From an uncultured Erysipelotrichaceae bacterium (GTDB lineage: Bacteria > Bacillota_I > Bacilli_A > RF39 > UBA660), in contig CADBLY010000108.1 in NCBI GenBank assembly GCA_902795725.1, positions 1-7,535 of the forward strand: DNA of 7,535 nt. Direction: 5' to 3'. Positions within the stretch are counted from its first letter, which is position 1. Every line of letters starts with the position of its first letter. Below are positions 1 through 6,099 of the stretch, one piece after another. The notes under the pieces were generated by a model that saw nothing but the letters and a program-made list of their open reading frames with translations, did no database searches and was not told the origin of the DNA. The translations under genes and the position numbers were made by a program.

Positions 1-28
1 TAATATGCAATATAATTGGTAATTTGTG

Positions 29-60
29 AACTCTATTTTTAATTGAATAGAGTTTTATTT
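29..60 (+). terminator. Rho-independent terminator of a gene upstream of the window
   Basis: A 9-bp perfect stem (29-37 with 46-54, AACTCTATT/AATAGAGTT) with an 8-base loop is followed by a T-rich tract interrupted by one A. The left flank is not A-rich, so it should work only rightward. It separates whatever gene lies to the left from the promoter at 91. Bases 1-28 show nothing I can assign. Confidence 0.65.
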
Positions 61-90
61 TACATTTTTTAATAAACTGTTATATTTTGA

Positions 91-119
91 TTGACAAAAT
101 TTGCAAACTACATTATAAT
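91..119 (+). promoter_or_regulatory. Consensus sigma-A-type promoter of the foldase / rod-protein operon
   Basis: TTGACA (91-96), a 17-base spacer and TATAAT (114-119) match the vegetative consensus at all 12 positions. Transcription should start near 125-127, giving a leader of about 40 bases before the ATG at 167. The leader ends in a G-rich Shine-Dalgarno stretch (AGGGGGTG, 155-162). Such a strong promoter suggests abundant, constitutive expression of the two genes that follow (inference). Confidence 0.85.
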
Positions 120-166
120 AAAAAGCGTTATTACTTAATTGCGAAAGCTATGCTAGGGGGTGTGAG

Positions 167-1294
167 ATGAAAAAGTCTTCCAATAAAAAAGTAATAAGTA
201 AGAAAAAGAATAAAAAGAATGTTTCAACAAAAGAAAATATTTTAAAAAGATTTATTAATCGATTAAAAACTAATAGAAAATATATGATTATATTATCTAT
301 TGTTATTGTTTGTTTAATAGGTCTAGTTATATTTATACCATCTGTAATAAGAAAAAATTCTTTAAATAAGGTTGTTCTTACAATAGATGATATGGAATAT
401 ACAAAAAGTGATTTTAATATTTATTTTTATTCAGTTAAGTATGATTATTTTGGTTCATCAGCAAGTGATGTTTCAGATGATAATATGAAGGCCGTTATTG
501 ATAACGAAGAAGGAACAACTTTGGGTCAGTATCTTAAAGATCAAGCTTTAACGGAAATTAAAACGGCTACAGTTATCAGAGAATATGCTTTAAAAAATAA
601 TATTGAACTTGATGATAAAGATTATCAGGAACTTAAAAAGAATAAGAAAAAATATATTAAAAAGCTTGGTGGCAAAGGTAAGTTTAAAAAGCTATTACGG
701 GATAATGATACAACTGATAAGTCTTATGATAGTATGGCAGAGACGGACAAACTATATAATAAGTTATTAACTAAAGTATATGGTGAAGGTCGAAAAAAAG
801 ATTTAACAGATGATGAGTTGAACGAAGCTTCTAAAACTTATAAAACTAAGTATTTTAAAGTAGAACAAATTATTTTAACAACTATTGATGTTGAAACAGG
901 AAAAAGTCTATCTGATACAACTATTAATCAAAAAAAGATGTTAGCTGATACTATATATGCATTAGCTAATGAAGGAAAAGACTTTGAAAAGTTGGTTAGT
1001 AAATATAGTGAAGATGCGCAAGATAAGGAACCACCATATTATGAGTATTATAAGTCTGGTGAATTATTGAAACAAATCGAAGAAGCTGTATTGAAACTAG
1101 AAGATAATGCTATTAGTCCAGTTATACAAACGGATTATGCATTTCATATCATCAAAAAATTAGAATTAGATGATAGTAAGTATAATAAATATCTTGATGA
1201 ATTAAGAGAAGAAAAAGCATTGAAAGACTTGAATGATTCCCTAGGTTCTCTAAAAATAATTTATCGAGATGCCTATAAAAAAATTAAGTATTAA
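167..1294 (+). CDS. Membrane-anchored parvulin-type peptidyl-prolyl isomerase / foldase (PrsA-like)
   Basis: Probable extracytoplasmic foldase that helps exported proteins fold between membrane and cell wall (family role). The 375-residue protein has a Lys-rich cytoplasmic N-terminus (1-38), one hydrophobic helix at about 39-61 with positive residues before it, and an outward-facing domain. Residues 64-220 are charged and mostly helical, like the SurA/PrsA-type chaperone region. Residues 229-332 resemble a parvulin domain: a VEQIIL strand (232-237), a DFEKLVSKYSED segment (272-283), and an EEAVLKLEDNAISPVIQTDYAFHIIK block (305-330) containing the second conserved His (H327). The first His of the usual ASHIL motif is Gln here (Q234), so isomerase activity may be weak. 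Unlike classical PrsA there is no lipobox Cys; the anchor is a transmembrane helix. The start has a G-rich Shine-Dalgarno site at 155-162. It is the first gene of a two-gene operon with the rod protein, 17 bases apart, which makes that protein the likely client (inference). Confidence 0.8.
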   Translation: MKKSSNKKVISKKKNKKNVSTKENILKRFINRLKTNRKYMIILSIVIVCLIGLVIFIPSVIRKNSLNKVVLTIDDMEYTKSDFNIYFYSVKYDYFGSSASDVSDDNMKAVIDNEEGTTLGQYLKDQALTEIKTATVIREYALKNNIELDDKDYQELKKNKKKYIKKLGGKGKFKKLLRDNDTTDKSYDSMAETDKLYNKLLTKVYGEGRKKDLTDDELNEASKTYKTKYFKVEQIILTTIDVETGKSLSDTTINQKKMLADTIYALANEGKDFEKLVSKYSEDAQDKEPPYYEYYKSGELLKQIEEAVLKLEDNAISPVIQTDYAFHIIKKLELDDSKYNKYLDELREEKALKDLNDSLGSLKIIYRDAYKKIKY

Positions 1295-1311
1295 AAGAAG
1301 GAGTAAGTTTT

Positions 1312-3363
1312 ATGGAAAATAATCAAAGATCTATATTGAAAATTGTAATTACTGCCATCGTTACAGTTATTTTAACTTTAGTTATAGTTTTATTTATTAG
1401 AGATATTAAATATATGCCATCTACAACTAAAGATATTTCAAAAAGCGTGAAAAATTATAATATTCAGGCTAAAAAAAATAATTCTGATTTAGCTAAAAAG
1501 TTAGAAAAAAAATTAGATAAAAATGGCAAAACATTAAATAGTATTGAATCTGATCAAACTAAATATTATTATAATACTATTGATTCAATTGATAGTGCTA
1601 AAAGTGCAATTAATGGAAACATTAATAAAGCTAAGGATGAAGTAAAAGAACAAGTTATTAAATCAGAAGAAGCTGTAAAAGAAAATACAAATAAAGCAGC
1701 TGATAAGATTAATGATAATATTAAAAATTCTGAAGAAAAAATAAATAAGAATATTGATAATTCTAGAGAAGAAATCAATGACAATATTGAAAGCGCTAAA
1801 GAAGAAATTAATAGAAATGTTGATCATACAAGACATTCTTTAAGTAGAGCTATTGATGAAGCTAAAGCTTCTATTAGAGCTTATGTAGAAAGAGCTAAAG
1901 AATCAATTAATCGTCATATTGAAAATGCAAAAAATGCTATAAATGATGCTATTGATAGTGCTAAAGAAAGTATTAATGCTAATACTGATAGAAGAGCACA
2001 AGAAATTAATGGAAATATTGATAATACTAGACGTTCAGTTAATGGAAATATTGACAATACTAGACGTTCAATAAATAGTAATATTGAATCAGCACGTCAA
2101 TCAATTAATAGACACGTTGATAGTGCAAGAGATCAATTAAGTGGTGAAATAGCTGATGCAGAAACATCAATTAACAGTAATGTTGATGAAAAAGCACAAG
2201 CTATAATTGATAGTATTGAAAGTTCTAGAAGATCTATCAATAATAATATTGATAATACTAGACGTTCAATAAATGGTAATATTGAATCAGCACGTCAATC
2301 AATTAATAGACACGTTGATAGTGCAAGAGATCAATTAAGTGGTGAAATTGCTGATGCAGAAACATCAATTAACAGTAATGTTGATGAAAAAGCACAAGCT
2401 ATAATTGATAATACTGATAATAAAGCTGAAGAAATTAATGATAATGTTGACAATACCAGAAGTTTAGTAAATAGAAATATTAATAATGCTGTTGATACTA
2501 TTTCACGTCGTATGAATAGAAGATTTAATAGTGTGGATGATAGTATTGAAGCTTTATCAGAAGATTTAGAAGATAATACCAATACAATTATTGGTGAAAT
2601 TGGAACTAAATCAGGAGAAATTAAAACTTTATTAGCTGGTTTAGAAGATAGTATTGCTTCTTCTGAAGGAAATATTAAAGATTTAATTAATTCTAAATCA
2701 AGTGCTTTAAATGATTCTATTGCTGGTTTATCTGGTGATGTTCAAGAATTATTTGATTATGTTGAGTCAATTGATACTGATAAATTAGGATCTTTTGAAG
2801 ATGGCTCTACAGTTTATAGTAAGCTATTTAATTTAGGTACTATGGTATATAAATTAAATGGTAAAGCTGATACTACAAAAGATAATTCTGAATCAGTAAA
2901 AGCTTTAATTGGTTCATATAATGATTCAACTTCTACACAGACTCTATTTGGTTTAAATCAATTAACTTTAGAAAAAGTTAAAAATGTTGGTAGTATGGTT
3001 CATCAAACTTACACAAATTTAAATGAAACAAATGATAAAGTAACAGCACTTGCTACAGTTGTAGGTACGGAAAGCGATGCAACTTCTGCAAATACTTTAT
3101 TTGGTAAAACAAACTTAATTTTAGCAAAAGTACAAAATATAGGTAATATGGTATATACATTAAATGGTAAAGTAGATACTGTATCACAAAATGTTAATGC
3201 AGCTAATGATAAGTTAGATACTTTATTAACACAATCATCTACTTCAAGTATAAGTGATAGCGTTGTTGATACAGTAGTATCTGAAGTAGGTGCAACAGGA
3301 GAAGCTGAAACTAAAGTTAGAGCTGCAATTCAATGGCTTAAAAACAATAATTATGCTAAATAA
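1312..3363 (+). CDS. Membrane-anchored rod protein with long hendecad coiled coil and TLFG-type C-terminal repeats
   Basis: I do not recognise a named family. The 683-residue protein starts with a short basic N-terminus and one transmembrane helix (about 9-29). Residues 30-99 are a Lys/Asn/Asp-rich helical segment. Residues 100-429 are 30 consecutive 11-residue repeats, consensus I-N-x-N-I-[DE]-x-[AT]-[RK]-x-[SE], with hydrophobic residues at positions 1 and 5 and small residues at 8. This is the pattern of a hendecad coiled coil, often right-handed. More helical sequence (430-490) leads to three repeats of about 51 residues (about 493-627), two carrying a TLFG motif, then a Ser/Thr linker and a short helical end ending in WLKNNNYAK. 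There is no LPXTG signal and no Cys. Topology should be N-in with the rod outside. AAGGAG (1298-1303) lies 8 bases before the ATG. It is the second gene of the operon after the foldase and is followed by a strong terminator. A surface fibre, spacer or adhesin is plausible. Similarity to the 11-mers of apolipoprotein A/E or LEA proteins probably reflects shared periodicity, not shared function. Confidence 0.9.
   Translation: MENNQRSILKIVITAIVTVILTLVIVLFIRDIKYMPSTTKDISKSVKNYNIQAKKNNSDLAKKLEKKLDKNGKTLNSIESDQTKYYYNTIDSIDSAKSAINGNINKAKDEVKEQVIKSEEAVKENTNKAADKINDNIKNSEEKINKNIDNSREEINDNIESAKEEINRNVDHTRHSLSRAIDEAKASIRAYVERAKESINRHIENAKNAINDAIDSAKESINANTDRRAQEINGNIDNTRRSVNGNIDNTRRSINSNIESARQSINRHVDSARDQLSGEIADAETSINSNVDEKAQAIIDSIESSRRSINNNIDNTRRSINGNIESARQSINRHVDSARDQLSGEIADAETSINSNVDEKAQAIIDNTDNKAEEINDNVDNTRSLVNRNINNAVDTISRRMNRRFNSVDDSIEALSEDLEDNTNTIIGEIGTKSGEIKTLLAGLEDSIASSEGNIKDLINSKSSALNDSIAGLSGDVQELFDYVESIDTDKLGSFEDGSTVYSKLFNLGTMVYKLNGKADTTKDNSESVKALIGSYNDSTSTQTLFGLNQLTLEKVKNVGSMVHQTYTNLNETNDKVTALATVVGTESDATSANTLFGKTNLILAKVQNIGNMVYTLNGKVDTVSQNVNAANDKLDTLLTQSSTSSISDSVVDTVVSEVGATGEAETKVRAAIQWLKNNNYAK
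1609..2598 (+). repeat. 30 in-register hendecad repeats (33 bp each) encoding a coiled-coil rod
   Basis: Residues 100-429 of the rod protein split into 30 blocks of exactly 11 residues with no insertion or deletion. Position 1 is I, V or L in all blocks. Position 5 is I or V in most, Thr in blocks 3, 12, 25 and 30, and Met in block 28. Position 8 is mainly A, S or T. Asn is frequent at positions 2 and 4. At DNA level the clearest neighbouring copies are 2005-2037 and 2038-2070, which differ at only two positions. At about 0.15 nm per residue, 330 helical residues would span about 50 nm (arithmetic, assuming one continuous helix). Confidence 0.9.
1807..2400 (+). repeat. Three 198-bp super-repeats (six hendecads each) inside the rod gene
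   Basis: Units 1807-2004, 2005-2202 and 2203-2400 each encode six hendecads (66 residues). Fourth-block INRH sequences recur at hendecads 10, 16 and 22. A break in the usual pattern (RRAQE, EKAQA, EKAQA) recurs at hendecads 12, 18 and 24. Units 2 and 3 share a near-identical stretch: 2047-2212 and 2245-2410 differ at only 3 of 166 bases, while the first unit is diverged. This points to an old duplication followed by a recent one. Confidence 0.85.
2788..3192 (+). repeat. Three C-terminal repeats of about 51 residues with N-[LVI]-G-x-M-V core, two with TLFG
   Basis: The cores NLGTMVYKLNGKAD, NVGSMVHQ and NIGNMVYTLNGKVD begin at residues 507, 558 and 609, exactly 51 apart. Copies 2 and 3 also contain G-x-x-x-D-x-T-S-x-x-TLFG (TLFG at 544-547 and 595-598) 13 residues before the core. 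In copy 1 the corresponding KLF sits only 2 residues before the core, about 11 residues shorter. From memory, G..D..[ST]..TLFG motifs occur in fibrous surface and phage tail-fibre-like proteins of Firmicutes; this was not verified by search. Confidence 0.75.
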
Positions 3364-3370
3364 TTATTAT

Positions 3371-3398
3371 GACTAGTAGAAATACTAGTCTTTTTTTT
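3371..3398 (+). terminator. Strong Rho-independent terminator of the foldase / rod operon
   Basis: An 8-bp perfect stem (GACTAGTA 3371-3378 with TACTAGTC 3383-3390) capped by a GAAA tetraloop is followed by eight T (3391-3398). It starts 7 bases after the rod-protein stop codon. Confidence 0.92.
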
Positions 3399-3423
3399 CT
3401 GAACTAGTAATAATAATAAAGTT

Positions 3424-3452
3424 TTAACAGTATATTTAGCTAATGTTATAAT
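3424..3452 (+). promoter_or_regulatory. Upstream promoter (P1) before the ADP-ribosyltransferase-like gene
   Basis: TTAACA (3424-3429), a 17-base spacer and TATAAT (3447-3452), preceded by an extended -10 TG (3444-3445), match the sigma-A consensus at 11 of 12 hexamer positions. Transcription should begin near 3459, giving a leader of about 87 bases that runs across the second promoter. No terminator or clear small-RNA structure lies between the two promoters. Confidence 0.65.
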
Positions 3453-3493
3453 ATTAAATCAAATAAAAAAAGCTATCAATAATTTGCTCTAGT

Positions 3494-3522
3494 TTGACAA
3501 GTTAATAGATTAATGTTAATAT
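3494..3522 (+). promoter_or_regulatory. Downstream promoter (P2) before the ADP-ribosyltransferase-like gene
   Basis: TTGACA (3494-3499, perfect), a 17-base spacer and TAATAT (3517-3522, 4 of 6) with an extended -10 TG at 3514-3515. The start would be near 3529, leaving about 17 bases to the ATG at 3546. A TATAAA at 3520-3525 is an alternative -10 but leaves a 20-base spacer. Confidence 0.6.
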
Positions 3523-3545
3523 AAATTTCTGTAAAGAGGGAATTT

Positions 3546-4124
3546 ATGAATAAAAATGAATTAATAAACTATTTAGAAGATAAAAAAATCGTTATTAGTA
3601 ATAGATGGTATTTTCACGCTACTACTAATGTTAATAGTTTTAATGATATTTTACATGATGGGATTAAGGCTAATATATTATTAGGTAGAAAAGGTCAAGG
3701 ATATAATGGTAAGTATTATATTAGTTTGTTTAAATATAGATATGTATCTAATTCATTATTAAAATATATTAGTGGATGTCCTAAAATAGTTGTTAAAAAT
3801 ATTTTTGCATTTTATGCTGACAATGATAAACAATATCGTGATATATATAATAATACTCTTATACCTTTTAGAACTAGTTGTTGGGATGGGGAATATCAAA
3901 AGTTTTTGAAAGTTTCTCCAAATAAGTTTTGTGCGATAGAGTTTAGCTTATCATATTTATTAAAAGAAAAAGTAATAAATGATGAAGATATTAATCAAAA
4001 ATTAGATTATTTAAATAAAATAATAATGAGTATGGAAGGCTTTGAAAGAGAATTACCACTTATAGATTTATCTTCTAAACGAGAAATAAATAAATCAAAA
4101 GTAAAATCATTAATAATAAAATAA
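3546..4124 (+). CDS. Putative ADP-ribosyltransferase-fold protein, role unknown
   Basis: The 192-residue soluble protein has no signal peptide or membrane helix, so it should be cytoplasmic. Three sections recall the ADP-ribosyltransferase fold with an H-Y-E type site. Residues 21-40 read WYFHATT...FNDILHDGI, a strand with His24 followed by the helix and GI turn common in these folds. Residues 52-61 read GYNGKYYISL (Tyr57/Tyr58). Residues 113-131 read WDGEYQKFLKVSPNKFCAI, where Glu116 before a strand would be the third residue. The assignment rests on motif layout only and could be wrong; a related NAD- or RNA-2'-phosphate-handling fold is an alternative. AGAGGG (3535-3540) lies 5 bases before the ATG. 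It stands alone between its own promoters and a terminator, with no visible antitoxin or immunity partner, so I do not call it a toxin. Existence of the gene is secure; function is tentative. Confidence 0.8.
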   Translation: MNKNELINYLEDKKIVISNRWYFHATTNVNSFNDILHDGIKANILLGRKGQGYNGKYYISLFKYRYVSNSLLKYISGCPKIVVKNIFAFYADNDKQYRDIYNNTLIPFRTSCWDGEYQKFLKVSPNKFCAIEFSLSYLLKEKVINDEDINQKLDYLNKIIMSMEGFERELPLIDLSSKREINKSKVKSLIIK

Positions 4125-4126
4125 AA

Positions 4127-4152
4127 CTACAGAGTGTTTTCTGTAGCTTTTT
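4127..4152. terminator. Bidirectional terminator between convergent genes
   Basis: A 7-bp stem (CTACAGA 4127-4133 with TCTGTAG 4140-4146) and 6-base loop is followed rightward by C and TTTTT (4148-4152). Leftward it is followed by TTTTAT on the other strand. It starts 3 bases after the stop of the ADP-ribosyltransferase-like gene, and its T tract overlaps the stop codon of the convergent pilus ATPase gene. It probably serves both. Confidence 0.8.
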
Positions 4153-5485
4153 AAAAACTTGTATATAAATCATCATCTATTGATTTAGTTACAACATCAT
4201 TTAATGTTGGTTCTTTTTCTTCTTCTTTTTTAGTAACAACTAGTTTATCTGTGTTGTTTTCTATGTTAGGTTTTTTATTTTTTTGTTTGGCTTCACTTTC
4301 TATTTCATCTATTTCTATAAGTTTAAGTATTTCTTCAATTGTTGTTTGACCTTGTACTGCTTTTTCTAAACCATCTTGTAGTAGGGTAGTAACATCATTG
4401 GTATATATTAAATCTTTTAGTTTACCTTTTCTAACATTCATGCTTAAAGCGTCTTTTATTTCTTGATTGATATCCAATACTTCTTGAATAGCTAGTCTAC
4501 CTTTATATCCATTATGGCAGTGTTCACAACCTACTGCTTCATAGATTTCATCAATATCTTTGTTTAGAATATCTTTTAAAAGTTTCTTTTCAAATTCGGT
4601 TGTTTTTCTTTTTTTCTTGCACTCATCACATAGTTTTCGTGCTAATTGTTGAGCAATGATACCGGTTAGAGCGGATGCTAATAGATATTTTTCTACATCC
4701 ATATCCATTAATCTTTCAATAGTACTTAAGGCATCATTGGTATGAAGAGTAGATAATACTAAGTGACCAGTAATTGCTGCTCTAATAGCTATTTTTGCGG
4801 TTTCACTATCACGTATTTCTCCAACCATTACAACATTTGGATCTTGTCTAAATATTGCTCTTAATGCAGTTGCAAAGGTTAGTCCAATTTCGGGATTGGT
4901 TTGGATTTGGTTTATACCTTCAATATCCATTTCAATTGGGTCTTCAATGGTGATAATATTAGATTCTTCTTTGTTTAGTCTTTGTAGAATGGAATATACG
5001 GTGGTACTTTTACCTGTTCCGGTTGCACCTGTTACTAATACAATACCATTAGGAGATGAGATCATTTTTACTACTTTTTTATAGTTTTTTTCACTAAATC
5101 CTAAGGTTTCTATACCACTTAAACTACGTTTATAGTCTAAGATACGTAATACTATTTTTTCTCCATTACTTGTTGGAATGGATGATACACGAATATCTAA
5201 GTCTACATCTTTGATGGTTGATTTAATGGAACCATCTTGTGGTAATCTTGATTCTGTAATATTCATACCTGAAATAATCTTAATACGTGTGATTAAATTT
5301 CTAACGTATTTTTGTGGAATTTCAGTGTAGTCGACTAATTGTCCATCAACTCTTATCCTTACTTTCATAAAATTTTCATGTGAGTCAAAGTGAATATCAC
5401 TTGCATCTTTTTTTGTTGCATCAACTAGTATTTCATTAATAATATCGACGATTGGCATCGAATCAAATTTAAAAACTTTTAACAT
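4151..5485 (-). CDS. Type IV pilus / type II secretion assembly ATPase (PilB/GspE/ComGA family)
   Basis: Cytoplasmic hexameric ATPase that drives addition of pilin subunits to a pilus or pseudopilus (family role). All hallmarks are present in 444 residues: the N2-type domain with DASDIHFD (27-34), arginine-finger region DIRVS...RIL with R99 and R114, Walker A GATGTGKST (153-161), Asp box ITIEDPIE (178-185), Walker B VVMVGEIRD (218-226, Glu223), His box HLVLSTLHTND (241-251), and the C-x2-C...C-x2-C zinc motif (C286, C289, C320, C323). That zinc motif favours an assembly ATPase over the PilT retraction type. It lacks the N1/MshEN domain of longer PilB/GspE proteins and in that resembles the shorter ComGA. 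A charged Lys/Glu-rich tail (about 394-444, ending DDDLYTSF) extends beyond the usual end. AGGGTGTG upstream (5491-5498, complement) is the Shine-Dalgarno site. It is read divergently from the two prepilin-like genes. Confidence 0.95.
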   Translation of the reverse strand: MLKVFKFDSMPIVDIINEILVDATKKDASDIHFDSHENFMKVRIRVDGQLVDYTEIPQKYVRNLITRIKIISGMNITESRLPQDGSIKSTIKDVDLDIRVSSIPTSNGEKIVLRILDYKRSLSGIETLGFSEKNYKKVVKMISSPNGIVLVTGATGTGKSTTVYSILQRLNKEESNIITIEDPIEMDIEGINQIQTNPEIGLTFATALRAIFRQDPNVVMVGEIRDSETAKIAIRAAITGHLVLSTLHTNDALSTIERLMDMDVEKYLLASALTGIIAQQLARKLCDECKKKRKTTEFEKKLLKDILNKDIDEIYEAVGCEHCHNGYKGRLAIQEVLDINQEIKDALSMNVRKGKLKDLIYTNDVTTLLQDGLEKAVQGQTTIEEILKLIEIDEIESEAKQKNKKPNIENNTDKLVVTKKEEEKEPTLNDVVTKSIDDDLYTSF

Positions 5486-5505
5486 ATTTTCACACCCTTT
5501 TTATT

Positions 5506-5540
5506 TTGTACTAGCAAATTTTACAAATATATTATATAAT
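5506..5540 (+). promoter_or_regulatory. Probable promoter of the prepilin-like gene pair
   Basis: Two -10 candidates exist: TATAAT at 5535-5540 (perfect, but with only a weak -35, TAGCAA, at 5512-5517) and TATATT at 5528-5533, 16 bases after TTGTAC (5506-5511). Either places the start about 30-40 bases before the ATG at 5578. The exact element is uncertain, but the pair must be transcribed from this gap because the upstream gene is divergent. Confidence 0.45.
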
Positions 5541-5559
5541 ATTGTTATGAATATTTCAA
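5531..5559 (-). promoter_or_regulatory. Promoter of the pilus ATPase gene
   Basis: On the minus strand, TTGAAA (5554-5559), a 17-base spacer and TATAAT (5531-5536) match 11 of 12 consensus positions. Transcription should begin near 5524, giving a leader of about 38 bases. Its -10 box overlaps the candidate -10 of the opposite promoter by two bases within the palindrome at 5531-5540. Confidence 0.75.
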
Positions 5560-5577
5560 GAGTAGGGATGATATTTT

Positions 5578-6099
5578 ATGAATAAAAAGGGATTTACTTT
5601 AGTGGAAACGTTAATTGTGTCAACTGTTGTTGCAGGAATATTAGTGTATTTGTTCTTGCAGTTTTCTACAGTTAAGCGGAATTTTAATACATCTTTTAGG
5701 TATAATACGGTTAATGGATTGTATGCTTTAGAAGATATTAGTGAATATATTAATAGTTTAGATACTGAGTTTAAAAATAATTATATTATTAATAGTATTG
5801 ATAATATAGGATATATTAACATTTATACTTTAAATGATAAATATGAAGATAATGTTGATTCATATGAAATTATTTTAGGTATTGATGGGGAAGATTTATT
5901 AGATTCTTTAAATATTGATAATCTTATTATCACTTTTGAAGATTTAAGTGATATTGATAAATCAACATTTAATAAAGGAATTACTAAATTTATTGATAGA
6001 ATCAATTATGATGGTGGTAGTAATTATCGATTAATTGCTAAATTTAAAGATGATACTTATGCCAATTTAGTTTTTAGATTGGAGGGATTAGATGAATAA
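5578..6099 (+). CDS. Type IV prepilin / pseudopilin-like protein
   Basis: The 173-residue protein begins with a textbook class III signal: MNKKG|FTLVE, cleavage expected after Gly5 with Phe at +1 and the conserved Glu at +5 (Glu10). A hydrophobic helix follows to about residue 29. The processed protein would lie in the membrane and be built into a pilus or pseudopilus through that helix. The remainder is Asp/Asn/Ile-rich with predicted strands (GYINIYTL 78-85, YEIILGID 96-103, YRLIAKF 150-156), typical of small minor pilins. I do not recognise a specific subtype. TAGGGATGAT (5563-5572) is the Shine-Dalgarno region. Its last 8 bases overlap the next prepilin-like gene, so the two are probably translationally coupled. 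No Cys pair or lectin-like insertion is visible. Confidence 0.88.
   Translation: MNKKGFTLVETLIVSTVVAGILVYLFLQFSTVKRNFNTSFRYNTVNGLYALEDISEYINSLDTEFKNNYIINSIDNIGYINIYTLNDKYEDNVDSYEIILGIDGEDLLDSLNIDNLIITFEDLSDIDKSTFNKGITKFIDRINYDGGSNYRLIAKFKDDTYANLVFRLEGLDE

Noticed and set aside
121..166. The leader before the foldase gene (GCGAAAGCTATGCTAGGGG) recalls the 3' half of a class I cyclic-di-GMP riboswitch.
   Set aside because: The perfect promoter ends at 119, leaving only about 40 bases of leader, too short for that aptamer, and the first half of its conserved core is absent.
278..349. Lipoprotein signal in the foldase, as in classical PrsA (Cys at residue 49).
   Set aside because: The Cys sits in the middle of the hydrophobic helix and is preceded by IVIV, not an L-x-[GA] lipobox.
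2005..2400. Regular 33-base and 198-base repeats could suggest a CRISPR array or satellite.
   Set aside because: Repeats are multiples of three, stay in one reading frame, have no unique spacers, and encode a consistent 11-residue protein pattern.
1569..2582. Minus-strand open frames at 1569-1784 and 2331-2582.
   Set aside because: They are mirror frames of the low-complexity hendecad gene, have no ribosome binding site and have Ser/Leu-rich shadow composition.
3367..3408. Three ACTAGT copies around the rod operon terminator as a possible operator.
   Set aside because: Two are the arms of the terminator stem; the third, at about 3403-3408, alone is not enough to call a regulatory site.
4896..5084. 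Plus-strand open frame of 62 codons opposite the ATPase gene.
   Set aside because: It lies antisense to the Walker A and Asp-box region, whose codons explain it; no start signals are seen.
5823..6005. Minus-strand open frame of 60 codons inside the first prepilin-like gene.
   Set aside because: It is fully contained in a well-supported gene and has no Shine-Dalgarno site.
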